A DNA stretch of 64,000 nt. It comes from Gnetum montanum. Taxonomy: Eukaryota > Streptophyta > Gnetopsida > Gnetales > Gnetaceae. Positions 45,516 to 56,905 of the stretch are shown piece by piece. The stretch is taken from positions 31,393 to 95,392 of the forward strand of contig MNCI01010836.1 of NCBI GenBank assembly GCA_015680685.1, written 5' to 3'. The number at the start of each line of letters is the position of its first letter. The stretch's first letter is position 1. Made by a program: the position numbers and the translations under genes. Under the pieces are notes generated by a model. That model was not told where the DNA came from. It did no database searches and saw only the letters and a list, made by a program, of their open reading frames with translations.

Positions 45516-46510
45516 AGTTTCAATGATATGTTTTGGTCTTGGTGGATCATTGAATATAGCCTTTCTAGGAGAATGTTCCATGGATGTGTTGTTAAAATTT
45601 AGCACACCTTCAAATGTTTTAAGAGATAGGGTCTTATTTATATCTTTGTCTTCCCCTAAAGGTGGTGGATTACCCATATGAAATCCATCATGTTGTTCAT
45701 AAGGCAAGGTGTCTCCATATATTTCTTTACCTTTAGAACATTGATAGGATTGGGTAGAATCTGCATGAGAGACCAGATTTATTTTTGTAGTTCCTCTCAC
45801 ATAGTCATTTACAACATGTTTGCTATGCTCAACCTCAATAACCCTAACATAAAGATTAGTGTTTTGATCTTCCAAAAATTGATTTTGTTGATCCAAGGCT
45901 ATAACTATTTGTTTGTAGAAGGGTTCTTGAGGTATAGTTATGTATTCAGATTTTCCTTTAATAGGGATTAATACCTCTAAGAATTCTAACCTAAAGAAGT
46001 CCCCAAAATTAGCACTAAAAGTCCTGGATAGCAGCACACCATAGGTAGGTGACATGTCAACTACTAGGATATTTGTGACACATGTGAATGTAGGGTATTG
46101 TTTAAGTTGCACTTTCACTCCTTTTAATGACCCTATTATAGGTATGTTAGAGCCATCAAGTTTAATCACATTTTTTCCTTATGGTATCATTTGTGCTCCA
46201 AAAGCCTTACATACCTCAGGAGGCATGACACTAAAAGTTGCTATAGAATATATCAAATAATTGGGAACATTATTTCCTAAAATAATTATTTTTAAGAAAT
46301 GAGGTTTCTCATTCTTGCTCATCATGGAATTTTTTACATTTTGTACTGATAATGTGCTAGGACTTTCAGTGAAGTGAACTTGCCTTTTAGGGGTTGGCGA
46401 TTTTCGTTTATTGGTTTTAGCTCTATGAACTATCTCATGAACCATCTTTTTCATTTCATCAAAACGTAATAGATCATACATTAAAATATTAGCTTTGATT
46501 TTCTTCAAAT
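45516..46510 (-). pseudogene. Protease region of element I
   Basis: Read on the minus strand from 46508. A helical stretch (ANILMYDLLRFDEMKKMVHE) is followed by the protease segment with FLKIIILGNNVPNYLIYSI and FSVMPPEVCKAFGA. Next come VIKLDGSNIPIIGSLKGVKV and the second motif ILVVDMSPTYGVLLSRTF. The D-S/T-G active site is not intact (the NYLIYSIAT segment stands where the Asp motif is expected). The rest fits gypsy proteases of plants with a long gag-protease linker. A Gln-rich tail (IALDQQNQFLEDQNTN) follows, and the frame is open for 218 residues to C's insertion point. Confidence 0.6.
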
Positions 46511-46799
46511 CCTAAATAAGATCGTAAGTCTTAGGTACTTCTTTGGCTTCTAGTTGATGTGGAGTTCTTCCAAGTATATAAGGTGGATTTGGTCATTATG
46601 GGGTGTCTGTTTGGGATGACCCAGTTTGAGTATTTGTGTTACTTTGACTAGGAGCTCTTCTATTTGGGGAAGTGTAAGGGTCATTCCTAGTTTGTTGCTA
46701 TGTGTTGTTCATGATGTCACTAAGTTTACAGTAGTGAGCATTATGTGGGTTGGGGTCACTTACCATAACTTGCTCCAATGAGTAAACCTCTTCATTTTC
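46511..46799 (-). pseudogene. gag: gag C-terminus of element I
   Basis: On the minus strand ENEEVYSLEQVMVSDPNPHN, then HYCKLSDIMNNT, then a polar Pro/Gln/Thr-rich linker. The H-x-Y-C-x-x-x-D-I-M wording resembles the zinc-knuckle region of plant gypsy gags. The upstream part is lost in the assembly gap. Confidence 0.5.
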
Positions 46800-46981
46800 N
46801 NNNNNNNNNNNNNNNNNNNNNNNNNNNNNNNNNNNNNNNNNNNNNNNNNNNNNNNNNNNNNNNNNNNNNNNNNNNNNNNNNNNNNNNNNNNNNNNNNNNN
46901 NNNNNNNNNNNNNNNNNNNNNNNNNNNNNNNNNNNNNNNNNNNNNNNNNNNNNNNNNNNNNNNNNNNNNNNNNNNNNNNNN
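46800..46981. other. Assembly gap (182 N)
   Basis: Run of N. It separates the gag end of element I from the palindromic array, and may hide the N-terminal gag and the inner LTR. Confidence 0.99.
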
Positions 46982-47461
46982 GCAGAGTTGGCAGCAACAT
47001 TCTAGATGTGCGAAATAGTTTGAAAAGTTTTCTAAGTCACGAAGTCTGCTATGCTACACTAACCATGCTATGTAGCATAGCAAGCTTCAGAAAACATTTG
47101 CAAAGCAAAGTGCCATGTTATGCTACACTATGCAGCATAGCGTAGCATAGCAACAACTATACAGCCAATTTCATTGCCCAACTTCAAGTCCTTCAACAAT
47201 GTCACTTTCCGTTAGGAAGAGGTAGACCATGTCTGCTACTACACTACACTAAGCTACATGGTGTAGCAAGGCATAGCAATCCTGCGGAAGAGATAGAAGG
47301 CAGCTCAAAGGGCAAGACTGGCAAGGTTGCATGTCCCACAATGCAAGAAGCAAGGTTTGCAGATTGGCCAAGTTTTCGTGACTCAGGCTAGACAGTATAC
47401 TACATAGCATAGCATAGCGTAGCAATTATGTAGCATATGTGTAGCGAAATGTGGGACAACA
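46982..47461 (-). repeat. TAGCATAGC palindromic array, putative U3 of the 5' LTR of I
   Basis: Clusters of TAGCATAGC and GCTATGCTACAC at 47048-47085, 47115-47152, 47240-47280 and 47400-47460 can pair with each other. Read on the minus strand the right edge at 47461 begins TGTTGTCCCACATTTCG, a plausible LTR start. To its right the gag of E is interrupted inside a segment homologous to H. I therefore infer that element I inserted into E here. The other LTR of I is not seen. Confidence 0.4.
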
Positions 47462-47475
47462 TGCTATGCTATGCC

Positions 47476-48335
47476 AAGGTGGATAAGATGTGGGATTCTT
47501 TGAATGAAAAATTCCAAAGTGTTCTAAAAATTGCAAAAGAATCCAAAGAATAGAGTAATGATTGGGATCAATGAAGGAGAAAAGAGGTTGAATGTGCCTA
47601 CCACAAAGGTAATGGAAAATTTTCTACAATGGAACAAGTTGCAAACTCAAACACTGAGGAAGATGATGGATGTAACATATGCTAGTACAAACATCCTAAG
47701 GGATGTTGCCTTGTGGTGTCACATTTGCAAGAGTCTGGGGTGTATACCCTAAATCCTCTCTTAGAAAAAATGCAAACACCTCGAAGATTGCCTTATCCCC
47801 AAGGCAATTCTAAGTAGTTCCACCAACAACAGGGATATTATCCAAGTGGAGCTCCACTGCAACCGTATGAGCACTACTAGCAATGGAAACACCCACAGTC
47901 ATGGGCGATGTTACCTCCAAGGCAACAGTACCCTTACTGGAAGCTAGATCCTTATGGAGACTACGTTTAGTAGCCAATCTCCCCACAGGACTCTTCTAGT
48001 CACACATTATTCAAAAATCATTACTATCCTCAAGAATACTTTCGGGCCAAATCTCCATCATCTATCCTTTGACACCTCCTTCTACCATAGCTATCCATCA
48101 ACCCTCAACTTAGTTACCTCCTACTCTACACATGCAAGAAGAAATACCTCCACAACCATAACAATGTAATGTCACAAGGGCCATCAATTTACAACTAGCT
48201 TCTTAGTCAGGTGGGTCAGAATCAAAACCATGAAAACATTTCTTTTTCCAACTTAATAACCTAAACACACCCTCACACTCACTTGTGGCCAATGCCCCTA
48301 TATCTTCAACTACCTCTGATGCTTAATCCTTTGAG
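47476..48335 (+). pseudogene. gag: gag C-terminal part of element E
   Basis: It starts abruptly at KVDKMWDSLNEKFQSVLKIA, which matches H on the other strand (KVDKLWDSLDKNFKTL, complement of about 58620-58665). It goes on to a Cys/His segment (WCHICKSLG at 47718) and a Pro/Gln/Tyr-rich tail with PSGAPLQPYEHY and LDPYGDYV. H has PSGAPPKPYEWYQYW and LDPYGYYV in the same places. Frames shift at least three times. The N-terminal gag lies on the far side of the putative insertion of element I. Confidence 0.65.
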
Positions 48336-48860
48336 TGACCTTCAAACCAAATGCCTTCCAATGTGCAAACCATCATATTAACACATGCTGTGATAGACTG
48401 GATCAAGGTGGGTCATCTTCCTCAAAAATTGGCTAATCTAGGAAGCCCCCTCATATACCTTCAGCTGGTAGGAAATAATCCATGCAAAGCTCTTCTGGAT
48501 TTTGGGTTAGGTGTCAACCTAATTTCACATGATATGTATGAGACTTGGAACCTACCTTCATTGAAGAAAAGTAACATTTGGCTAGACTTGGCAAACCAAT
48601 CCATTACTGTTCCCTTGGAATTGGTAGAAGATATCATCACCACTATTTTTGGGTGGTCCTAATCTATCGATTTCCTAGTGATCCGTGTCGAGAATTGTAA
48701 GGGGGACTTCTTGATTATAATGGGAAGAACATGGCTTAGCATCATGGATACACATTTAGGACTCTGAGACCTCTCCCTTGAAATTTCCAAGGAAAATCCT
48801 TTTGGAAAGATTGAGAAGAAGCATGTTCCATGCATTGTGTATAGTGACTCTGGGTGCAAC
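48336..48860 (+). pseudogene. Protease of element E
   Basis: An open stretch of 103 residues holds LANLGSPLIYLQLVGNNPCK, then the active-site segment ALLDFGLGVNLISHDMYETW at about 48492-48551. It continues with IWLDLANQSITVPLELVEDI. Asp-Phe-Gly stands where Asp-Ser/Thr-Gly is usual; many plant gypsy proteases have Asp-Leu-Gly-Ala/Ser here, so this may be variation rather than decay. The second motif (IMGRTWLSIMDT in another frame at 48717-48755) follows after a frameshift. Confidence 0.7.
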
Positions 48861-49380
48861 TATGTGAAATAGCTCTCACCCATTGAGAAGACATCCATTC
48901 AACCATGTAGTCAGTGTGCAATCGAATCACAAATTCAATGATGCCTATATCTAGCAACCACTAACCAAGAAGGCACCTAGTGGTTGACCACTAAGTCTAA
49001 TAGTAGCACCCTATGCATGTAATCTTTTGAAAGCCTTGTATGTACCTATATGAGGAGCATAGATGAATTAAAATAGGTCCATCAACAACTTTCCACTACT
49101 AATGATGCTATAGATTAGGGAAAACTGTAGATCCCTAAAAGCTTTAAATAGGAGCCCCAAGAACTAAAACCCTTACTGGTCAATCTGGAATATGCATTCT
49201 TACAGAACAGTAAGCTAGTAATAATTAATGCCACTCTTATTATAGAGCAAAAAAAGAAGTTGTTAAGGATGGTGAACAACTGGTTGGCTGCCTTCACACG
49301 GTCATATCCTAAGTTAATAGGGATTGATCCTAGGGTATACCAACATTGAATCTATATTGACCCTTCCATTAAGCCATGAC
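48861..49380 (+). pseudogene. Protease-RT spacer of E
   Basis: Broken frames. The lead-in to RT is recognisable at 49130-49200 (PKSFK-type text, ELKPLLVNLEYAFL in shifted frames) and at 49320-49345 (GIDPRVYQH). This matches the linker of Athila-type pol. Confidence 0.5.
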
Positions 49381-50205
49381 AATAACCACAAAGACGATTG
49401 AATCCCAAACTTAAACAGATCGTCAAAGATGAAATTGAGCAATTTTTGAAGGTAAGATTCATCTACCCCATTGGGAACAGCGAGTGTCCCACTCATTATT
49501 GTGCCAAAAAGGATGGCAAATGGAGAGTTTGTATCGATTTTCAATTACTAAATATGATAAAATTTAAGGATCATTTTCCACTTCCATTTGTCGACCAAGT
49601 GTTGGATACCATTTCAGGGAATTGTTGGTATAGCTTCTTGGATGTTTTCAGTGGCTATAACCAAATCCAGATTGCACTAGAGGACTAGGCCAAGACAATT
49701 TTTACAAATCCCTAGGGAACTTTCACATACAGGAAGATGCCCTTTGGCCTATGTAATGCACCCGCAACCTTCCAACGCCTTGTCCTTAGCATCTTATAGT
49801 AGAAAATTGGCAATGATGTAGAAGTTTTAATGGATGACTTCTCCACCTATGGAGCAACATTCCAGCAAGCCTTTGACTTCCTTGAGCAAGTTTTGAAGTG
49901 ATGTGTAGAAACTAACTTATGGCTCAACTGGAAAAAGATCCACCTGATGCTCCAAGAAGGCATTGTTTTGGGGCATCGAATTTCACAAGCGATCAAAGTG
50001 GATCCTAAGAAAATTAGGGTTATCCAAAGAATTACCAATTAGTTGAGAACTATAAGGGATTTTCAATCGTTCCTTCGACATACTGGCTACTACCAGTGCT
50101 CCATCGATAATTTTTCAAAGATCGTTAAGCCATTGGCAGAGCTGACAAAGAAAGAAATTTCATTTTTCTAGACTAGGAAATGTGAATCTTCATTTCAAAC
50201 ACTAA
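49381..50205 (+). pseudogene. Reverse transcriptase of element E (Athila-like)
   Basis: QIVKDEIEQFLKVRFIYPI, then HYCAKKDGKWRVCIDFQLLN, then DHFPLPFVDQVLDTISGN and FLDVFSGYNQIQIALED (49398-49688). After a stop it reads FTYRKMPFGLCNAPATFQRL. The catalytic box is LMDDF at about 49830 (DVEVLMDDFSTYG). LWLNWKKIHLMLQEGIVLGH follows. The phrases MPFGLCNAPATFQR and MDDFS-x-x-G are typical of the Athila lineage. Stops at 49686, 49800 and 49900 inactivate it. Confidence 0.9.
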
Positions 50206-50650
50206 AGTTAAAACTCATAGACACTCTAATTCTACGGGCCCCCAATTGGTTCAAACTATTTCACATCATGAAGGATGTGTCTAATTATGTGTTGGGTACT
50301 GTGCTTATGTAGTTGGATGACTAGAAGCATCCATATTATATCCACTATTCAAGCCAAAGTATTTTGGGTACTTAGCTAAATTACGCCACCACCAAAAAGG
50401 AATTAATCATAGTGGTGTTTACCTTGGAAAATTTCCATCACTATGTGCTCAGATACAAGGTGTTTGTGCATACAAACCATAGTGCCATCCAATTCCTTAT
50501 GAAGAAACCAACAATGAGTCCCCGTGTCATAATGTGGCTTGTGATCCTTCAATAATTCAATCTTACTATGATAGAAAAAAAAGAAACTAAGAATGTGGTT
50601 GTTGATCACTGATCTTGGCAACAATGGGATAGCATGGAGGAGGAGAGCCC
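50206..50650 (+). pseudogene. RNase H of element E
   Basis: Gypsy RNase H wording: WFKLFHIMKDVSNYVLGTVL, HYSSQSILGT, NYATTKKELIIVVFTLENFH and YKVFVHTNHSAIQFLMKK. Asp positions expected in the first motif and in the V-x-T-D-H motif are replaced (HTNHSA), so activity is lost. No second RNase H is present, unlike B, which agrees with the Athila call. Confidence 0.75.
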
Positions 50651-51960
50651 ACTCTCTAAATAGTTTCTAGATAAACTTCTCTTTGCTAGAGAAATCATGA
50701 AGGAGATGCCTATAGGACCAAATTGGTTTGGTGACATCCTTACCTATCTTCTTACACAAGAGCTACCAAAGGAGTTGGATTATCAATAGAAACAATGATT
50801 TCTTCACAGAGCCAGGTACTTCATGGAAATCAATGGACACCTTTACAAGATGTGTGCAGATGGCTTGGTTCGATGGTGTGTCCATGATGTAGATTAGCTG
50901 CATGTCCTTCAAGATGCTCATGAGGGCCCTTGTGAGGGCCATTATGCAGGAAGGCACATAGCCATTAAAATCCTACTTGTAGGTTACTACTAGCCTACAC
51001 TCTTCAGAGATGCTCAATGGTTTGTCTGCTCCTATGATTGATGTCAAGGAGATGGTGGGATGACGAAAAGAATGGAGGAACCTCAATAGTGGATTCAACC
51101 ACTAGAGCCCTTCGACATTTGGGGCATCAACTTCATCGGCCCCATCACACCCATGTCAAATGGGAAGGTGTACATCACTGATACGGTGGACTACTATACC
51201 AAGTGGGCAAAGGCGAGAGCTATCACTAACTATTTCTCAACCACGACATATTGTTCAACAATAAATCGTGAATAGATTTGTGGTGCCATGTGCACTCATT
51301 TCAGATAATGGCACTCACTTCATGGATGCTACCTTTCATAAACTCATGCAGTGTTTAGGAGTCAAACATAAACTAACAACACCCTATCACCCCCAAGCCA
51401 ATGGGCAAGTCAATGTCACGAACCGAGAGATTACAAAGATCCTAACTAGGATGATTAGCAAATATAGGAGGGATTGGAGCATAAAAATTAACGACATCCT
51501 TTGGGCCTGCCACTCAACCTGGAAACTTCCTATAGGCTACTCCCATTATGACTTGGTGTACAAAAAACTACCAATGCTCCCCATTTAGGAAAAACTCTAA
51601 ACACTATCTACAGCAAGTGACTTAGGTCTTGACTTACCCCTAGCATAATGAGAATAGCTCATCAACTTAAATGTGCTTATTGAAAATCAATTAGTAGCCC
51701 TATCATAAAATGAGGTGCATAAGGCATATAACAAACAATGTCATGACCTTAGGATTCGAAAGGTAACATTTTAACATGGAGATAAGGTTTTCTATTTGAA
51801 CCCCACACATGTGCCACAACGGACCAGGTTCCAAACACTATGGGAGGGACCTTATATTGTTTTTGAGACCTTTGCATTTGGGGCCCTACTCATACATAAA
51901 CCTGAAGACTCAATAAAAATGTAGTTGGTCAACATACAACAACTAAAACCCTTCCATGAA
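50651..51960 (+). pseudogene. Integrase of element E
   Basis: The HHCC finger is at about 50900-51045 (DAHEGPCEGHYA, then CSYDXCQ with a stop between Cys residues). The core begins PFDIWGINFIGPITPMSNGK at 51110-51170, where the first catalytic Asp again reads Asn. The second acidic site is kept (ALISDNGTHF at 51291-51320). The Glu site reads Asn (GQVNVTNREI). LPIGYSHYDLVYKKLPML and the GPY tail (RFQTLWEGPYIVF, about 51830) close it. It is closely related to the F integrase at 1-1330 and carries several stops. Confidence 0.88.
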
Positions 51961-53554
51961 CTCCACCAAACCAGTGTTGCTACCACTTCACTAAGTGCTC
52001 AACCACATTCCATTTTTCAAATCTCCTCCTCCAAGATTAGTCATGGGGGAAATTGCTTCCAATACTAAAACAATTGTCCTAGCTTCTCAAGTCTTTTCTA
52101 TATTTTTTTAACACATTTTTTTTACACCATCATTCATATGTTTAAGATTTCTTACTTACTCTTTCTCTTTTTTATATATGAATATATTTCACCTTTAGTT
52201 GTTTTGTTCTATTTTATTTTCATTTATTTTTCTCTATTTATTTTCTCTAACAAAGCCATCTTATTGCCACAGGATGTGATGGTGTGATGATTGCTCCCAA
52301 CAGGGATTTTTCTTATTATGGTTTGCCTATTATATATAGTTCTCACCTTAGCATTTTGGTTTCAGGAAACTAAGTTACACTTTCTTTCATGCAACAAGCA
52401 GTGAGTCCATGACATCTGACCACTCGCACTTTTCTATGGTATCTTGGAATCAAGAGAACTAATAGTCCCTTTTCCATTAATCAACTCCAATAAATCTTTG
52501 ACCTTGGTGGATTCTAAACTTGGGAAGGATCTGAGTGGTAAGGAATAGGATGTCACTTCAAGAGGATGTGGTGGACTACATATCCTCCTATGATCTCTCA
52601 TGCATTTTTGTCCTTAGGGATTCCTTTGCATTCCATGATGATCAATAACATAAGCTAACATGTCCTTGCATGGTGTGGTTCCCATTTGGAAAGAAAGAAG
52701 AAGAAAAGAAGAGAAAAACACCAATGGGAATTCAAAGCACACCCCTTGGACCAACCAATATATCCTTGCATTATGTGGTTCCCATTCAAAAAACAAATAA
52801 AAAAATAGAAAAACATTAACGGAAATTCAAAGCACATCCCTTGAATCAAACAATGGGCTACAAGCACTAGTTATGGTATTTGAAAGCCATGTTACCCAAG
52901 CCTGACGATCTCCTCTAACTAAGGCCTATCCTTACTTCCTGTTTCCCTTTCCTTCCCTATAAGGAATGGAATTTGGTATCTAAGGGCATGTGTATGCCTT
53001 AAGTGTGTGGGTTGGTATTAGTCCATTACTACAACATCATTGGCCATGGTCAACCTTGATCCAAACCTGCAGCAGATTCTTATCAGGTCACTTAACCACA
53101 TACTTCACAAAGAGACTGTATCAATCTTGACCTTGATACTCCATTCCACATGCTCTCCCCCTCATCTGTTGCTCTTCGTTCCTTATCTCACTGCTAGTTT
53201 CATGTTTTGATCATGTATCTTGGTTTTTTAGTACTTGTAAATCCTTTGGTTAGTTCTCAGGGATATGAGTATTAACCCTCAATGATCATTAATTAACTAT
53301 GGGGCCCACGAACCCACTTGCATATCCTTTGGTTCTACTTGTTAATCTCCTACTCCTTTGATATAATATGGCAACCATTTCTATTCTATCCATCGTGAGG
53401 CTCAACATCACCCACGCTCCATATTATGATGTTCTCCTGAATTTGACACTTCTTTTGCAACCGACCTCCCTTCCTCTTTATTTCATGTTGTTCTTGAGTC
53501 TCTAAGCTCTCGAATGACTCTAGTTTTATGCTAACATTCATAGATTTGGGCCTT
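51961..53554 (+). other. Conserved non-coding tract of element E
   Basis: TTAGTCATGGGGGAAAT at 52037-52053 is a second purine tract, as in F at 1389. The blocks shared with F, C and D follow (GCAGTGAGTCCATGAC at 52389, GATGTCACTTCAAGAGGA at 52550). The block CTTGCATGGTGTGGTTCCCA plus a purine-rich stretch plus AATTCAAAGCACACC occurs twice in tandem (52663-52745 and 52767-52835), once in F. No coding capacity. Confidence 0.65.
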
Positions 53555-53700
53555 TAATTCATTGGTCAATGTAGCTAAATAGCTGCATTGACGTGGCCCT
53601 ATATATGCAACCACTTGTGTTTATGCAGCATCATTTATGTGGCCCCATTGACATAGCGCCCAAACTGCTATATATACATGCATCATGCTTTGGAATTTTA
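53555..53700 (+). promoter_or_regulatory. Internal promoter-like module of E, copy of its U3 motif
   Basis: TCAATGTAGCTAAATAGCTG, ATTGACGTGGCCCTATATAT and CCCCATTGACATAGCG recall the U3 of E's own LTR, which has CATTGACATGGCCTCATCAA, TAGCTACGTCAACATC and TATAAATATGCATGCA. The module has TATA-like CTATATATGCAA and CTATATATACATGCATCATG. It sits at the same place as the C module, but with E's own motif. Confidence 0.6.
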
Positions 53701-53822
53701 TCCATTTTCTCATAACGCTAGGTGAGTTTTTCAACTTTTCCACATCCAATCTCCTTCTTGAGCACTAACCTTCCTACCACTTGTCCACATCTACCTGTTC
53801 CTTCACCCTTTTGCTATTGAAG
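53701..53822 (+). other. Leader exon of the E 3' transcription unit
   Basis: Pyrimidine-rich text starting CTAGGTGAGTTTTTCAACTT, ending ATTGAAG before a GT. It has the shared GAGTTTTTCAA block of C (35270). Confidence 0.4.
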
Positions 53823-54161
53823 GTATGCTCTACATTGTGGGGGCCCATGATTCTATATATTGTAACAATATGGCTAACCCAAGACTTAACGCATTTAAGA
53901 TCTAATGTGACCTAATGCATCAAAGACTTAACACCTCCTAGGGTTAATCAAAATGTCTCTTAGGGTTAATCAAAGAATTAGCTTTAATTCATAACCTTTT
54001 AGCTACACTCTGGGATGCCACATGTAATGGTTTACATACACCACCTTAGATCAAATAGAATGCATGTGTCACTATCAAAGATAGGCCATCATGAGAAGGT
54101 ATATTTTTACTATTTTGGATAACATGCATACATTTTAATTCATGGTTATTCTATAATGTAG
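53823..54161 (+). other. Putative intron before the 3' ORF of E
   Basis: Donor TGAAG|GTATGC and acceptor TCTATAATGTAG, directly followed by ATG. It is 339 nt and AT-rich. Placement of an acceptor at the ATG is shared with C and F. Confidence 0.45.
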
Positions 54162-56905
54162 ATGACACAAAAACCAAGGCATCCAAGGAAGGAAGGACCA
54201 TCACAGCCTTGGGAGAAGTGACCTAGAACTAGAAGGGAACAGGGCATGCAATCTCAGGAGCACAAAAAGGGCTCACATGCAACTATACCTCTCCGCAAGG
54301 AACCCAACATGGAATCTATTCATCAAATTCCTGAAGAAGATGTTCCCACAAAATAATCACATGGGGACAAGACTCCAACGAGAGTGCCACAACTTGAGGT
54401 CACCTTGACCAGGGCCTACCTTGACACTATCAAGTTGAAAGAGCTACAACAAATGGTCCTTCAAGAATTGAACTTCAAACCATTCCTAGAAAGTGCGCTA
54501 GAAGAAGTTAGAACTCAACTGCAAACTTCTCCCATATGGCCAATCATCATATCCAATAGTGAGTGGTATCTGGGAAAAACCTATCTCTTCTAGATAAATT
54601 GGCAGCCAGGGTCACAAGTAAGAATAAAAGACATCCATGTGTCTTATTCTGCAAAGGCAATCACGTAAGCTCTTGTGTTGCTTGAGATTGGGGCTAATGT
54701 GGTAGAAATTTCAAAATAAGTAGACCCTAAGGTGAAAGTGGAGTGGACCAGGCAATGCTATGGAGTAGATCATAAGGATTTTGGCACATTGAACACTGTA
54801 AAAAGAGTTTACTCCAAAATTGCATCTTACCACTTAAATCTAATGATAAGACCAGCAAAATCAGTACCTTCTCTGCTCATGTATGTACCACTTTAAGGAG
54901 GAAATTTTCTATCAACCTTCCATAGTTACTCTTCTTGGAAATTGAGAAACGTTTCACAGAAAATGAACGTGGAAGGAGAGATTTTCTCTTTCCCTACCTG
55001 ATCAAAAAATTATGCAAATAAGAAGCGATAATACAATATGCCAATGATACACTCTGTCATGTGCCAATTACCCCATGGCATGAAATGATGAAACATAAAA
55101 TACCTACCACAATAAGAACAGAGGAAGAGCAACAACCACCTCCACCATCTACACAAGTAACATGGTTAGACTCACACATGGTCGTAGAGGACATACATGA
55201 GATCCAACAGTTACTCCTACACCAACAAGAGCAACAAGTTGGAACTAGCAATGGTGGAGACCCTTCTGTGTATCACCCTACCTTGAGCCATCTAGAATAA
55301 GTGGCTCAATTTGTGAGCTTGCTAGAGAGGGCAGGGCTGATGCTTTCAGCTACACAAACACAAGTGCCCATGAGAACAGACCCTAGCACTTGAGAAGTAA
55401 TGGTATCAATGATCCAACACTTATTCCTAGAAATTTTAGAAAATTTTGCTACTTTATTAGTGTTCTTGGAGGAAGGTAAAGGTGCAACTATCATAGTAAT
55501 GTAGCATCAAGGATAGGAAGTTGTGGTAGAAGTGGTGGACAACATGATAGCCACTGCTCTCAATGCATCTGAAGTGCCTATACTGAATGTACATGAGCTT
55601 AGAGGTGTGTAGACATTTGCAAGTACTCAGAGTGGTAGAATCAATGTAGCATGACATGAAGAATTTTTGGACTGATTGGTGGGAACTAGGAAATCACTTC
55701 TGGATGTCTTTGACCTTCTGGACAACATCATCGCAACCTAGTCGAAGTTGCTCTTGGTGAAGGGCAAGTGGCTCATCCTAGAGAAGAAACTAGAAGTAGC
55801 TTAGGTGGATAATCAACACTTAGCTATATAAGTTTTCAAACTGAGATCCCAACTTGCCAATCCAGCTATACTCATCCATGAGGTCACCAACGATGAAGCT
55901 TTTCAACAACTTCAAACCAATCTTCAAAGGCTCAAGTACGAGTGAGAGTCAGCGATCTTTGACAAGTCCTTAGTGGAAGCTTGTTCTTATTATCTAAACA
56001 AGTACTTGGCAGAGGTTCTCCAGGAGAATGTTGGGTTGACTGTAAAATTTCATCACCTATGCAATGTTGGTCTCAAAATTCAACAAATGAAGGATTTTAT
56101 CCACCAATAGTAGGAGGATCTAGCTATGGTAAACATCGATGTGAAAATATTGGCTACTGAAAATCAGAATCTATTAATGGAGGAAGTTCAAGAGTTGTGA
56201 AAAGAGATAACCATTGAAATCACCATTTGGAAGAATGAGTCCCTCAAGTTTGAAAGAGTGAAAAGTCACTATAGGGACTAAGTGGGATTGCAAAAGGAAA
56301 TTAATGATAAAGAAATCCAAGTCATAAACATTAAGATGAATCAAGCCCTTCAACAGCTCAAGGAAGGAGGTGAGGTATGGCAACCAATTTTTGATGGATT
56401 AAATGCCTACAATCAAGTTGAGTTTCATCTCAAGTAGCTGTAGATTGAAGAAATGATAGAATATATGGAACTAGCTAGTCTTTATTATGCAAACCTACCC
56501 ATGCTTACAGTGGGGAGGCCAAGGTCAAACCTTGCGAAGTAAGTGGCCACTTCATATTCTTTATATGAGGGCAAGTTCAAGGTGCATAAAGAGACAAAGC
56601 AAAAGCTAGAAAGAGAAAATGTGGAACTCAAAGTCCTTTACACCTTCTTTGAAGAGGAACTCTCTATTGTGGAGAACTTAGGTCAATGGATGGATGACTA
56701 CTAGTGGCTATAAGCATCAGTCTGAGCATTCGATATTGAAAAAAAATAGTTTGGTACCTAGTTCATCAATTTAAAGGAGGTATTCCCTACACTTCCATGT
56801 CCTTGGGATGTTCCTGTTCTGGCACATATTGGAGAAGCCACTTGGATTTTGAAAGACCCCAGAAGTAAAGAAGATAAAATGAAGGCTCTGTTGGAGGCTT
56901 TTTGA
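54162..56905 (+). pseudogene. 3' ORF of E: coiled-coil protein in the env position
   Basis: Begins MTQKPRHPRKEGPSQPW and ends with KALLEAF and TGA at 56903. Segments in order are QEHKKGSHAT, LQQMVLQELNFKPFLESALE (54440-54510), FSFP-LIKKLCK with IIQYANDTLCH (54985-55060), and QQLLLHQQEQQ. A long helical part follows at 55700-56200 (KSLVEACSYYLNKYLAEVLQ, ILATENQNLLMEEVQEL). It closes with MIEYMELASLYYANLPMLTV and FPTLPCPWDVPVL. The same order occurs in C at 41708-44480, with identical residues concentrated in E-Y-x-x-L-A-x-L-x-Y-A-N-L-x-M-L-T-V-G. Total length would be about 900 residues. Many stops. No membrane segment seen; the role is unknown. Confidence 0.65.

Noticed and set aside
46698-47005. 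Open frames crossing the N gap on both strands
   Set aside because: They depend on unknown bases; only the gag end at 46700-46799 has recognisable wording.
47531-47752. Stand-alone zinc-finger gene
   Set aside because: It is the gag tail of E, as shown by the parallel order in H.
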